A DNA stretch of 64,000 nt from a bacterium. GTDB lineage: Bacteria; Babelota; Babeliae; Babelales; Babelaceae. Below, piece after piece: positions 25,197 to 34,090 of the stretch (within the stretch, counting starts at the first letter, position 1; every line of letters begins with the position of its first letter). The notes below the pieces were generated by a model. It searched no databases, was not told where the DNA came from, and saw only the letters and a list, made by a program, of their open reading frames with translations. The stretch is from positions 310,001 to 374,000 of the forward strand of contig JAEYYR010000002.1 of assembly GCA_023428375.1 (NCBI GenBank). The letters run 5' to 3'. Both the position numbers and the translations under genes were made by a program.

Positions 25197-26552
25197 TTAT
25201 CTCATATAAGTGAATAAAGTCTTTAAACAGTGATCACTCGTTGGTTTTTGACCCATAAGATATTCATTTCTTTTAGGTTTGATTGAACAATGTTCTTTAT
25301 AAACATTTTTATACAAGCACCAGAGGGCCATTTTATTTACATCATTCATAAAGGTATATGAATAATTTTTAAATATTCTGCGTTCTGATTTTTCTTTTGG
25401 ATGTATTGACAGCACTATCGCATCTCGCTTTGCCTTTTTGTAACCCCATTCGGCTTCCATATCCTGATTTTGAGCCACAAGCATAGCGCCAGAAGGAGTT
25501 GTAGCACCTTTTTCAAAAAGACCATACAAAACAGAATTATCTTTTTCGGTATCTAGTACATTATAACATTCTCGATATAAGTTGAATTTTTCAATAGTAT
25601 ATAAGTGAGCATTTTGTAAAAAATGCTGTAAAAATAATTGTTTATTTTCAGTTATAGGTCGTGATTCATATTCTGGATAGTTTTGGTTTGGATGTTTTAA
25701 AAACTCTCGTAAAGCAATTTTTTCATCCGCAGATTCTTTTGATAAGTATTTAAATAGGCCTAGAAACTTTTGCTGCTGATAAACATTAAAAGTAACATAA
25801 TTAATTTCGCTTTCTTCATTTATGTTTGTTTTTAAATCACACGTTAATTCGTACATGAGTGGATTATTATAACTTTGTAAAAGTTGCACATGTCGACGCA
25901 GCGTTTCTTTCGTCTTTTTAATTACCTGGTCTTTATACACATCTTTCAATGTAGGATTTAAATAAATAGAAACAACAGGAACACTTGGGTGATTAATGCT
26001 GGAATAACAGCCACCTCTATAATTTTGTAATAAAGGTGTCCATGAAACATAGGCGAATATCTCCATGCCATTATGAACAAAACATTGATCATAGATACAG
26101 GTTACTGCTTTAACACCTTGTGGGTAACTATACGTTTTAAGCTCTTCTTTAAGATAAAAGACATTCTTTTCGTCTCTTACTTTTGTCAGTTCGCTTTCCC
26201 ACCCTCCTTGGGAGGCGCAGCCATGAATACAGCAATCGTAGCAAAGATAGTCGTCAAATTTTATAGTTGGTTGGTAGTATTGTAACCAAGGACGGACTTC
26301 TGTGTGCCATTTTTGTGTGCGTTCATCCAACGTAATACGTCGTGTATGTCCCATATGTGTTGGTTCCATCTTGATAACAGAGCGATCAAAAAGAAGATAG
26401 GGAATATGTTTATTTGATGAGCCAAAGTTGCAAATAGAGCGTTTGAAATTTCCAAATGTTTCTAATATCGATAGGTATCGACCACTCAAGGCAGCATCAT
26501 GAGAAAGTGTGTTATTAGCTATAAGGAACAATAAAAAATATATATAAATCAT
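25197..26552 (-). CDS. Large secreted protein of unknown function
   Basis: 451 residues with a signal peptide (about 1-19). The mature part contains many cysteines, with a cluster CYDCCIHGCASQGGWESEL near residue 105, suggesting disulfides outside the cytoplasm or a metal site. Mixed alpha/beta composition with several Tyr-rich stretches; a KxKRDAIVLSIHPKEKSERR basic segment is near residue 380. I do not recognise any family. Single gene, convergent with the small gene ending at 25191, with 78 bases of AT-rich sequence before the next minus-strand gene. Confidence 0.65.
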   Translation of the reverse strand: MIYIYFLLFLIANNTLSHDAALSGRYLSILETFGNFKRSICNFGSSNKHIPYLLFDRSVIKMEPTHMGHTRRITLDERTQKWHTEVRPWLQYYQPTIKFDDYLCYDCCIHGCASQGGWESELTKVRDEKNVFYLKEELKTYSYPQGVKAVTCIYDQCFVHNGMEIFAYVSWTPLLQNYRGGCYSSINHPSVPVVSIYLNPTLKDVYKDQVIKKTKETLRRHVQLLQSYNNPLMYELTCDLKTNINEESEINYVTFNVYQQQKFLGLFKYLSKESADEKIALREFLKHPNQNYPEYESRPITENKQLFLQHFLQNAHLYTIEKFNLYRECYNVLDTEKDNSVLYGLFEKGATTPSGAMLVAQNQDMEAEWGYKKAKRDAIVLSIHPKEKSERRIFKNYSYTFMNDVNKMALWCLYKNVYKEHCSIKPKRNEYLMGQKPTSDHCLKTLFTYMR

Positions 26553-26630
26553 AATCTCTATTACGAAAAAAATTTTATATTTCTACGTTAACAGAGATAT
26601 TTTAAATTGTACATGTATGTATTTTAATAA

Positions 26631-26942
26631 TTATAGTCCGAATCCAAACCCAAAACCAAATCCTGGACGACCATAATAACCCCCGTAATAACCATACGGA
26701 TACCCATAGCCATAACCGCCATAAAATCCACCATAAGGATAGCCGTATCCATAGGGATAACCATAGGTTACATAGGGAGCATAGCGAGGATATGAAACGT
26801 AGCGACGTTCATAGACTGGTCGTTCAACAACGCGTCGACGTACTACGCGCTTGGTTGGCTGCGTTCTCCGCACAACGCGCGTGTCGGCATGGAGTTGAGT
26901 AATACATACGAGAATCGTTAGTAATTGTAAGAGAAATTTCAT
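26631..26942 (-). CDS. Secreted Gly/Tyr-rich low-complexity protein
   Basis: 103 residues. Signal peptide (MKFLLQLLTILVCITQLHA), then an Arg/Val-rich basic region (RVVRRTQPTKRVVRRR, about 22-42), then a Gly/Tyr/Pro-rich tail made of repeated GYPYG and YGG units ending in GFGFGFGL. Such tails occur in surface or matrix proteins and may be disordered or phase-separating; no enzymatic role is apparent. Its ATG overlaps the stop of the alpha/beta hydrolase gene by 4 bases, so both are likely translated from one mRNA. Short internal DNA repeats underlie the tail. Confidence 0.7.
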   Translation of the reverse strand: MKFLLQLLTILVCITQLHADTRVVRRTQPTKRVVRRRVVERPVYERRYVSYPRYAPYVTYGYPYGYGYPYGGFYGGYGYGYPYGYYGGYYGRPGFGFGFGFGL

Positions 26943-27910
26943 GAAGTAATTTCCTTATCAGTAATTATTTTTGCTTGTTCTTTTGATCCAATATTATTTT
27001 CTAAAACGCTTTCAATAAAATGACATACTTTGTGCATGTATTTTTCTGGTTGTGAGAAGAATGAATCAAAGTGTCTGCGTCCTTCGGTGATCCATAATCG
27101 TTTAAATCCTGCAGCACCTTCATAGACTGATTTCACCGCTTCGACCGGTGCTTTTTCATCTCTTTTACAAACAATAAAATAGCTTGGTATGGTTACTCGT
27201 TTTATTGCTTGTTCCGGATTGACGCAAGCGATACGGGTGTTGATCGAACAGCTGTCAATTTTTGCAATTGCTTTGAGTGATGCTTTTAATAACGATTGCA
27301 CATACGGATTAAATGCATATTGATGCATAATTGATTTGCCCGGCATTGGTATTTCATAACCAAAAAGTGAAAGTTTTAATTGATCAATATTTCTCGCTAC
27401 TAATTTTTCTGTTGAATCAAATGGGCAATCCCAGATTGCTGCAGTGAATAAGTGCGGCTGCATTGATTGCGCTAAAATAGATGATACGGCGCCCATAGAA
27501 AATCCATAGACAATAAGTGGTGTATCTTTTAGATCTGGTTGAGATTTGATGTATTCAGCAGCGCCAATCACATCGTATGCTTCATCTTGACCTAAGGTGC
27601 AATACTGATTCTCTTTTAATTCACCATGAGCTCTAAAATCAAAAGTGAAAGTATTATAATCGGCAAACATGGTACGTATGAATTGAACGTCATTTTTATC
27701 GCACATGAATCCATGACAAATAAGAACGGTTGCTTTTGAGCCAGGCTTTCTTACCAGAACGCCTTTTCTTGCTAGTTGTTGGTTGCTGGTTTCATTTGCT
27801 TTTGAGAAAAAGGTAACATTCTCGACGTTGCCTTCAATATAATTTTTTTCGGCAAGGCAAAGCGCAGGTATGAGGAGGCAAAGAAAATATAACACAGGGG
27901 CGCTTTTCAT
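26939..27910 (-). CDS. Secreted alpha/beta hydrolase
   Basis: 323 residues. Signal peptide (1-20, ending ALCLA). The alpha/beta hydrolase core is intact: oxyanion-type CHGFMC at 65-70, nucleophile Ser138 in GFSMG, an acidic residue in CKRDEKAP near 240, and a His in RRHFDSF near 280. These form a Ser-Asp-His triad of the kind in esterases, lipases and peptidases of the BAAT/FrsA/YqiK-like serine aminopeptidase group. Substrate unknown. Exported by signal peptide. Followed with a 4-base overlap by the Gly/Tyr-rich protein. Confidence 0.82.
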   Translation of the reverse strand: MKSAPVLYFLCLLIPALCLAEKNYIEGNVENVTFFSKANETSNQQLARKGVLVRKPGSKATVLICHGFMCDKNDVQFIRTMFADYNTFTFDFRAHGELKENQYCTLGQDEAYDVIGAAEYIKSQPDLKDTPLIVYGFSMGAVSSILAQSMQPHLFTAAIWDCPFDSTEKLVARNIDQLKLSLFGYEIPMPGKSIMHQYAFNPYVQSLLKASLKAIAKIDSCSINTRIACVNPEQAIKRVTIPSYFIVCKRDEKAPVEAVKSVYEGAAGFKRLWITEGRRHFDSFFSQPEKYMHKVCHFIESVLENNIGSKEQAKIITDKEITS

Positions 27911-27973
27911 TATAAGATCCTATTATTTTTAATCTTTATTAGTTTAAACCCCAATGTTTTCTATTTGCAATAT

Positions 27974-28513
27974 TTATCTCAATATGCGTCTATAATGCGC
28001 TAATCTTGAGCGAAAAAAGGTTGTTAGCTCATTAAGCTTTTTAGTGGGTTGTCCATAGGGTGATCCTGGAAAAGAGGCCCACATTCTATTCAATTTCATA
28101 ATCGCTTTTTCGGGATTATTGTTGAGAATATCGCCTAAAGCACCTTTGGTTTTAATAACTTCTAAAGCAGCGCGATCCTGGTTTTTTGGGGTAAAATCCC
28201 GTGCATCGATGCTTAACGCCAAATCATCCCATGTACGTTCTAAAAAGTGATATCTTCCAGCAGCAGATGAACAAAGCTGCCTTCCGCGCGAAGGGGCTGC
28301 AATGACGATACGAGGATGGTCCTCAAAGCTATCAAACAAGTCGCCGCCAAAATGCATGCGATAGCCATCAGGTCCATAAGTTCCCTCGGCATAGGCTATT
28401 ACATCCAAAAATGCGCGCACAGCAGGATGATTAAGATAATATGAGGCGGTATCGCGTGTTAAAAGAGTGGTGCAGAATAGAAGGGATATGCACCCGATGT
28501 GTCTCACTGTCAT
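27974..28513 (-). CDS. Secreted lambda-type lysozyme (GH104 lytic transglycosylase)
   Basis: 179 residues, closely matching phage lambda endolysin R in order of motifs: AFLDVIAYAEGT with catalytic Glu43, DGYRMHFGGDLFDSFEDHPR, SSAAGRYHFLERTWDD, DFTPKNQDRAAL, and WASFPGSPYGQPTKKL. Such enzymes cleave the MurNAc-GlcNAc bond of peptidoglycan to an anhydro product. Lambda R has no signal peptide and needs a holin, but this copy starts with a hydrophobic N-terminus (about 1-19) and so may be exported on its own. No phage genes are near. A small fossil copy lies at 11999-12091. Confidence 0.88.
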   Translation of the reverse strand: MTVRHIGCISLLFCTTLLTRDTASYYLNHPAVRAFLDVIAYAEGTYGPDGYRMHFGGDLFDSFEDHPRIVIAAPSRGRQLCSSAAGRYHFLERTWDDLALSIDARDFTPKNQDRAALEVIKTKGALGDILNNNPEKAIMKLNRMWASFPGSPYGQPTKKLNELTTFFRSRLAHYRRILR

Positions 28514-28584
28514 TATTTTTTCCTAGTGTGAGATGGTATTACATACACTAGTTTACTTAAAATAATTACAATAAGAAAAGAAAA

Positions 28585-29850
28585 TCACGAGACAAGCATC
28601 AATTCTTGCCACTTGGTCGTGAAGTTTGGACTTTTTTTAGCGCACTTGGGTTGCCACGATCGCGTGGTGCCGGCTGCGGCAAAGGTTACGGTGTGTCGAC
28701 CCCAGGTTTTATTTACGGTATCTATGGTATGCATGACTACAGCTTGTTTAGGGTCGAGGGTATAGAGCAATGATTGTTGTTGTTCAACGTCCGGTAACAG
28801 CCCGCCTATGATAACTCCGGCATTGCGATATAAAACGCCGCTTTGAGCGATGAGTTTGAAGGCTTGATGCGCCTGGTGAATAAGGTCAGGCGTATAGGAT
28901 GTTGGTTTGTTAAGCGCTATGCACGTACTGAGAGTGGATAATTTATATTCGGTAGGTGGGGTGACTTTGGTAAAGACCACCATATATGAGGCAATCATGC
29001 CTTGCTTGCGTAATTTCTCACCAGCAACGCTGCTATGCCACGCTAATGCTTCTCGTACTTCTTGGAGGCTAGAAATCGGTCTTCCAAACATACGAGAAAC
29101 GGTGATTGATTGCTTGGGATCTGCTTCTGCTTGGAGCGTGATGCACGGAATGCCGCGTAATTCTTGTGCCGTTTTCAATCCGTTGATGGTACATAACTTT
29201 CTAATAATTGTGTCATCGCTTGTCTGAAAATCAAACGCGCTTTTAATGCCGTACGAATATAGTTTTTTACTATACCGATATCCAATGCCCCACACATCTT
29301 GTATAGGAGTATTTTTTAGCAAGGTAGCAAGATCTTGATACGTGGTGCTATCAAACACTCCGTTACATGACGCATGTTTCTTTGCATACTTGTTTGCGAT
29401 TTTAGCTAATGTTTTTGTGTGCCCGATACCGATTGATATAGGAATTCCTACATTTTTTTTAACGAGTGCTTTCAAAAAATGCGCGTAGGCTTCATAGGAA
29501 TTTGATTGTAATGGTTGTACTTGTAAAAACATTTCATCGATAGAATATACTTCATAATCAATAGCGTACGGTTTTATTGTCGCCATTACGCGAGCAGACA
29601 TATCTGCATATAAGGTAAAATTTGAAGAAAGTGTGATGACGTTATTATCTTTAATTAAATCCTTATATTCAAACACTGCAGCACCCATGGGAATGCCGAG
29701 AGCTTTTGCTTCTTGAGAGCGTGCAATAACACAGCCATCGTTGCTTGATAAAACGACGACCGGCTTGTTATGAAGGTGAGGATTAAATACTCGCTCACAC
29801 GACACATAAAAATTATTGCAATCGATAAGAAGTATAGGATTTTTGTTCAT
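28585..29850 (-). CDS. umuC: Y-family DNA polymerase V catalytic subunit UmuC
   Basis: 421 residues, full length for UmuC. Translesion polymerase. Palm acidic residues are present: Asp10 in LLIDCNNFY and Asp105-Glu106 in YSIDEMF. SSNDGCVIARS (35-45) and the helix-hairpin-helix region (IQDVWGIGYRYSKKL) are typical of the UmuC branch rather than DinB. The C-terminal little finger and DUF4113-like tail (HTIDTVNKTWGRHTVTFAAAG, ending with SPNFTTKW) are also present. Its usual partner umuD lies 750 bases away, on the same strand but separated by an oppositely oriented carboxypeptidase gene. Confidence 0.93.
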   Translation of the reverse strand: MNKNPILLIDCNNFYVSCERVFNPHLHNKPVVVLSSNDGCVIARSQEAKALGIPMGAAVFEYKDLIKDNNVITLSSNFTLYADMSARVMATIKPYAIDYEVYSIDEMFLQVQPLQSNSYEAYAHFLKALVKKNVGIPISIGIGHTKTLAKIANKYAKKHASCNGVFDSTTYQDLATLLKNTPIQDVWGIGYRYSKKLYSYGIKSAFDFQTSDDTIIRKLCTINGLKTAQELRGIPCITLQAEADPKQSITVSRMFGRPISSLQEVREALAWHSSVAGEKLRKQGMIASYMVVFTKVTPPTEYKLSTLSTCIALNKPTSYTPDLIHQAHQAFKLIAQSGVLYRNAGVIIGGLLPDVEQQQSLLYTLDPKQAVVMHTIDTVNKTWGRHTVTFAAAGTTRSWQPKCAKKSPNFTTKWQELMLVS

Positions 29851-29928
29851 TATAAGCGTACAATAGCGATAGAATTCATTGGTAGTTATTTTTAACTATA
29901 TAACAAATAGAAAAATGGAGAAGAATTC

Positions 29929-30603
29929 ATGGTGTTATTTTTATGTATTATGCAGTTTAGTATGGTATATGGCGCTCGTGATCCAATCCTTTATTTTCCG
30001 GTCGACAAACAGCATGGACTTTCTGAGCATCATGTCCCAGGTGATTTACGCACCTTGCGTGATTACGATATTCCTACCACGCGTGACACGATACAAGCAC
30101 ACGCTATCATCGTGCAGGATTTATCGGATATGTTTGATGCTGCATTAAATGATGGTATTTCACTGGCGGTAACCTCAGGCTATCGTTCATATGAAAGACA
30201 AAAAGAATTGTTTTCGTATTGGAAGCAAAAATGTAAAAAGCGCGGATTGTCTGACGCGGAAGCTGAATTAAAAACTAATGAATACTGTGCGTATCCTGGT
30301 CACAGTGAACATCAGTTAGGTACTGCATTAGATATTGTTGCAGCAGGACAAACATCGTTAAAAAGTTCTGACGAAAATAATAAAGCTTGGCAATGGCTGC
30401 ATGATAATTGTGAAAAGTATGGTTTTGTTTTGTCATATCCTGAAGGAAAAATAGAATTAACTGGCTATATGTACGAACCGTGGCACTTTCGTTGGCTTGG
30501 CAAAAAATATGCGCGAAATCTGAAAAAGCAGAAATATAAAGCAAAAGATACTGCGATGACATCTACGCGTTATTTGCAAAAACTCTATGATCAGTGTCAT
30601 TAG
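29929..30603 (+). CDS. Secreted VanY-type D-alanyl-D-alanine carboxypeptidase
   Basis: 224 residues from an ATG with GGAG nine bases upstream. A hydrophobic signal (MVLFLCIMQFSMVYGA) precedes an M15B zinc peptidase domain. The zinc and catalytic motifs are complete: SGYRSYERQ (83-91), SEHQLGTALD with His128 and Asp135, and EPWHFRW with Glu183 and His186. It should trim terminal D-Ala from peptidoglycan stem peptides in the periplasm. It sits on the plus strand between umuC and umuD, and its stop overlaps the umuD stop by 3 bases. Confidence 0.9.
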   Translation: MVLFLCIMQFSMVYGARDPILYFPVDKQHGLSEHHVPGDLRTLRDYDIPTTRDTIQAHAIIVQDLSDMFDAALNDGISLAVTSGYRSYERQKELFSYWKQKCKKRGLSDAEAELKTNEYCAYPGHSEHQLGTALDIVAAGQTSLKSSDENNKAWQWLHDNCEKYGFVLSYPEGKIELTGYMYEPWHFRWLGKKYARNLKKQKYKAKDTAMTSTRYLQKLYDQCH

Positions 30604-31064
30604 ACTTTGTGCACAATATAGGTCACCACGCCCCATACTTCAAAATCCATATCTTGCGTGATCACGCGTGATTCGTATGCAGGATTTTCTGGTGCAAGAA
30701 TTATAGTATTTTTTTCAAATAATAAACGCTTGATCGTCATTTCATTTTCAATACGCGCAATGACAATACTGTTATGTATTGCAGTGCGTGAACGATCTAC
30801 GACAGCTATATCATTATCATGAATACCGGCACCAATCATAGAATCACCTTTGACGCGTACAAAAAATGTAGCAGCTGGGTGTTCCACTACTAAATCATGC
30901 AAATTGAGTGATTGAGAAATATAATTTTCTGCGGGTGATGGAAATCCTGCCGCCACTCGTGCATCGATAAATGGCACAACGGAAGCGTGTTCTGATGCGC
31001 AACTAAAAATTGATTTAATGGTGGAATAAGTATGACAAGTGCATACGATATGTGTGTAATTCAT
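30600..31064 (-). CDS. umuD: UmuD-type self-cleaving accessory protein of DNA polymerase V
   Basis: 154 residues. S24 (LexA/UmuD) peptidase. The self-cleavage site Ala39-Gly40 in RVAAGFPSPAE, the nucleophile Ser75 in GDSMIG and general base Lys112 in MTIKRL are all present. There is no helix-turn-helix DNA-binding domain, which separates it from LexA. Activated UmuD would join UmuC to make a translesion polymerase. Transcribed toward umuC but separated from it by the inverted VanY gene. I see no clear SOS box upstream. The first about 28 residues are longer than in E. coli UmuD. Confidence 0.9.
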   Translation of the reverse strand: MNYTHIVCTCHTYSTIKSIFSCASEHASVVPFIDARVAAGFPSPAENYISQSLNLHDLVVEHPAATFFVRVKGDSMIGAGIHDNDIAVVDRSRTAIHNSIVIARIENEMTIKRLLFEKNTIILAPENPAYESRVITQDMDFEVWGVVTYIVHKV

Positions 31065-31129
31065 ATTTTTACTATAACACTATATAAAAAAATGTAACCG
31101 ATTCTAGGAATGTTTAACTACGAAGACAT

Positions 31130-32266
31130 TTATTCTAGCGGTAATTTTAGTATTTTAATTTGAGTGGTGTCATTGAATGCATCGCCATTTTTTTTCAATT
31201 CGCGTACTTCTTTATTGCAAAAATAACGATTCACTAATTGATTGAATGTTGAGATGCCTTGGAAATATTTGCCAAGTTCTGATCGATAAACACATCCATA
31301 GCCACTCTCGTAGCCGCGTGCTTGGATAATTTCATTGCGTTCAATATCGGCTATGAGAATAACATGTCCTGGTCGCCAAATTATATCTCCGATTTCAAGC
31401 GTATCTTTTTTTGATAATGGCTTGAGTGTTTTTTCCATCATCATCGAAGTTTTTGCGCATAGGGGAATGCCTATAATTTGCGCAGCACGAATAATAAGTG
31501 ATGAACAGTCAAAACCAATTAATGGTTTTTTGTTTGGTTCTGTTAATGCAAAGCTTGAACCACCCCAAACATAAGGAATACAGGTTTGCTGTTCTTCTGC
31601 ATAATCTATCCAACTTTTAATAAGATCGATCATCGCGCGTCGTTGTAAATTTTTTGGAATGCTGCCCTCAATCAATGCATGAGCTTTTGGAACATGTTCA
31701 ATCTGCGCATGTTTATGATGCGGATGTCTCATGATAATACCGTAGGAATTTTCCGTATCGTGTTCTGGTTGCCGAACAAAACGAGTGCCCACTGAATACA
31801 TGCAATGTCCAACAGATGGTATCCATGGAAGTGTTAAAACTACGACATTCGAATCATACCAATGCGCTGTGCTTCTTGATAATGGTTGTGGAAATGATTG
31901 CTTTGTGTGTGGATTAACATGGTCTAGAAATAATAATGATTTCTTAGGAATCCAAAAATGATTTTTGTAAAAATCATTCGGTTCAATATCATAAAATAGG
32001 TGTTCTACTTCTATCATCGCTTCTTGCGTTGTTTCATGTAAGGTATTTACGACCGTATTAAAAAGCAGTTGACATGCCCGTGGTGTTGGGCGTGATTTGC
32101 TTGGTATATAATCTAATTTTTGATGGACGCTTTGTACGGAAGGACCGTACTTCAATGCGCTTATGGTGAACCCTTCAACGACGGGTTCGGTAATAACCGC
32201 GAGTCGTGCATGGAGTGAATGCACCACAAATAAAAATGCAATAATTAGCTTCACTACTCTCTGCAT
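31130..32266 (-). CDS. Secreted NlpC/P60-family peptidoglycan endopeptidase
   Basis: 378 residues. Signal peptide (1-20). The N-terminal 200 residues probably form SH3-like targeting domains (one hint is WYDSNVVVLTLPWIPSVG). The C-terminal NlpC/P60 papain-like domain runs from about 215: YVWGGSS, catalytic Cys254 in GFDCSSLI, and His301 in RPGHVILI, with a third polar residue after ARGYESG. Such enzymes cut gamma-D-Glu to diamino acid bonds in stem peptides. With the lysozyme and VanY genes just upstream in the window, it makes a small cluster of exported cell-wall enzymes. Confidence 0.85.
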   Translation of the reverse strand: MQRVVKLIIAFLFVVHSLHARLAVITEPVVEGFTISALKYGPSVQSVHQKLDYIPSKSRPTPRACQLLFNTVVNTLHETTQEAMIEVEHLFYDIEPNDFYKNHFWIPKKSLLFLDHVNPHTKQSFPQPLSRSTAHWYDSNVVVLTLPWIPSVGHCMYSVGTRFVRQPEHDTENSYGIIMRHPHHKHAQIEHVPKAHALIEGSIPKNLQRRAMIDLIKSWIDYAEEQQTCIPYVWGGSSFALTEPNKKPLIGFDCSSLIIRAAQIIGIPLCAKTSMMMEKTLKPLSKKDTLEIGDIIWRPGHVILIADIERNEIIQARGYESGYGCVYRSELGKYFQGISTFNQLVNRYFCNKEVRELKKNGDAFNDTTQIKILKLPLE

Positions 32267-32410
32267 GATTTATGATCCTACATTACTTTTTATTATTCTT
32301 TATACCTTTAGAATATCGATTTGATAAGCCTAAAAACAAGTGGTTCTTGCCAATACTCTAGAAAAGTACGTCTTGGTCGCGTTATTTTTTTATTAATGAG
32401 TGGAGTGCGT

Positions 32411-32929
32411 ATGATTCACATAGTTTTATTATTAGGAGTAAGCATGGCTTTGCATACCAAGGATTTTATTTTAGACTCTGAAGATTTCAAAGTGGGAGAG
32501 TCTATTGATGTACGATTTACGTGTGATGGACAAAATGTACCACCCCGTTTGAACTGGTATTATAATGTTCCAACCAATGCTGAAACATTTGCGTTAATAT
32601 GTGAGGATCCCGATGCGCCTGCAGGCACATGGGTTCATTGGGTCGTGTATAACATTCCGTTTGAACGAAGCACGCTTGATCATATTGGAGATAGGTCAGA
32701 GAAATTATTGGATGGTACCATGCAAGGAAAAAATTCATCATCAAATATCGGTTATGATGGACCTTGTCCACCACAAGGTCATGGACAACATCGTTATTAT
32801 TTTAAATTATATGCACTTGATACTACGTTGAAATTAAAGCCTGGAGCAACTAAAGAAGAATTAGAGCAAGCAATGAAGGGACGTGTATTAGCAGTAGCAG
32901 AATTGATTGGTGTTTATGAAAGAAAATAA
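32411..32929 (+). CDS. YbhB/YbcL-family PEBP-like protein, exported
   Basis: 172 residues from the ATG at 32411, which has GGAG nine bases upstream; a longer in-frame ATG at 32321 would bury the hydrophobic N-terminus MIHIVLLLGVSMALH. The phosphatidylethanolamine-binding protein fold of the bacterial YbhB/YbcL type is clear: PRLNW, LICEDPDAPAGTWVHWVVYNIP with the DPD and H-W anion-site residues, and PPQGHGQHRYYFKLYALD. Ligand unknown. Monocistronic with a strong terminator. Confidence 0.88.
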   Translation: MIHIVLLLGVSMALHTKDFILDSEDFKVGESIDVRFTCDGQNVPPRLNWYYNVPTNAETFALICEDPDAPAGTWVHWVVYNIPFERSTLDHIGDRSEKLLDGTMQGKNSSSNIGYDGPCPPQGHGQHRYYFKLYALDTTLKLKPGATKEELEQAMKGRVLAVAELIGVYERK

Positions 32930-32951
32930 GAAATTATTTCTATGAATGAGA

Positions 32952-32983
32952 AAAGGGGCATTTTACATGCCCCTTTATTTTTT
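32952..32983. terminator. Intrinsic terminator, possibly bidirectional
   Basis: A 10-bp stem (32952-32961 and 32967-32976, 5-base loop) followed by ATTTTTT on the plus strand. It lies between the convergent PEBP-like gene and the EEP gene, and a shorter T-run follows on the minus strand. Confidence 0.85.
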
Positions 32984-33926
32984 AGTTAACTTTGAAGTCG
33001 ATCATTACTGGTAAATGATCACTAATAATTTTGCCTTTTTTTGGAGACAAAATACATTGGGTTAATACTTGAATTTTCGATGGATCATGTACGGTAATGA
33101 AATCAATTTTTTTGTGACCGGCTGTCCACTCTTTTGTTAAAGCAGTATACGTTGGCCCATATTTCTTTTCCGCAAGCTCTGCAGTATCTACCACTGGGTA
33201 GGCTGGATTTCTAATAACTTTTCCTAATGATGATTCAGGATCTAATGAAAGATCATTAAAGTCTCCTGTTAAGAATGCGATTTCGTTATCTTTCACTTTT
33301 TTCATCATTTCTGCAAGAATTAATGCCAATCCTTTTTCTCGAGCTTCTTTTGATTTAACGGCTAAATGAGTGTTAAACATCCAAAAAATTTGTTTTGTAT
33401 TTTTATCTTGCAATTTGATCCATGAACATATGCGGTTATAAGGCTCTCCCCATCCTTGTTTATTTTCTTTTTTATCTTTATTGAGCCAAAAGGTACCATG
33501 ATCTAATTTTTTAAACTTATCTTTTCGATAAAAAATTGAGCTATGTTCACCTTCAACATTTATTACATCGCTGAGAGGAATATTAACTTTAATTTTGCCG
33601 ATTTTTACTTTTTGATCCTTCACGCCTTCTTTTCTGCCGCGACCGATCCATGAATAATTATTTTTAATGAATGGACTATCGAGCAAGCTGTCAATTTGTT
33701 TTCTATAAGCTTCTTGTACGCCAAAAAAATCTGGTTCTGTGTCTTCAAGTAGCGAACGGATGTTGTTAACACGTGCTGGCCAGAGACGTGCGCTTGCATC
33801 TTCTTTTCCCATACGTCGAAGATTAAAGGTCATAATGCGGTATGCGCCTTCGATACGCGGGCAATTTTCATTATAAACGTCTGCAAGAAGTTGTAGGCAG
33901 CTTAAGAATACTATTAATCGTTTCAT
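32982..33926 (-). CDS. Secreted endonuclease/exonuclease/phosphatase (EEP) family enzyme
   Basis: 314 residues. A signal peptide (about 1-15) precedes a full EEP domain as in DNase I, sphingomyelinases and inositol phosphatases. Metal and catalytic motifs in order: TFNLR (Asn35), VQEA (Glu72), NTHL, TGDFND, KIDFI and SDHLPV near the C-terminus. The substrate could be a nucleic acid, phospholipid or phosphoinositide; the sequence does not decide. Exported EEP enzymes of pathogens are often toxins or nucleases. Convergent with the PEBP-like gene. Confidence 0.85.
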   Translation of the reverse strand: MKRLIVFLSCLQLLADVYNENCPRIEGAYRIMTFNLRRMGKEDASARLWPARVNNIRSLLEDTEPDFFGVQEAYRKQIDSLLDSPFIKNNYSWIGRGRKEGVKDQKVKIGKIKVNIPLSDVINVEGEHSSIFYRKDKFKKLDHGTFWLNKDKKENKQGWGEPYNRICSWIKLQDKNTKQIFWMFNTHLAVKSKEAREKGLALILAEMMKKVKDNEIAFLTGDFNDLSLDPESSLGKVIRNPAYPVVDTAELAEKKYGPTYTALTKEWTAGHKKIDFITVHDPSKIQVLTQCILSPKKGKIISDHLPVMIDFKVN

Positions 33927-34090
33927 AAATATGTCCCCTTTTTTATCAAGATAGCGGTTTGTTTACTAGATAAACAATATTTGTTTGCTAATCGTATATT
34001 GTCGCATCGAGTCTGATGTTAGCGATTGCGCTATCGGGATTGTAAATTTACTAATAGCTATAAATAGTGATGTTTATGTAGTTTTCAAGT

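Noticed and set aside
31065..31129. SOS box search upstream of umuD
   Set aside because: No palindromic LexA-like site could be recognised in this gap; lineage-specific motifs are unknown to me.
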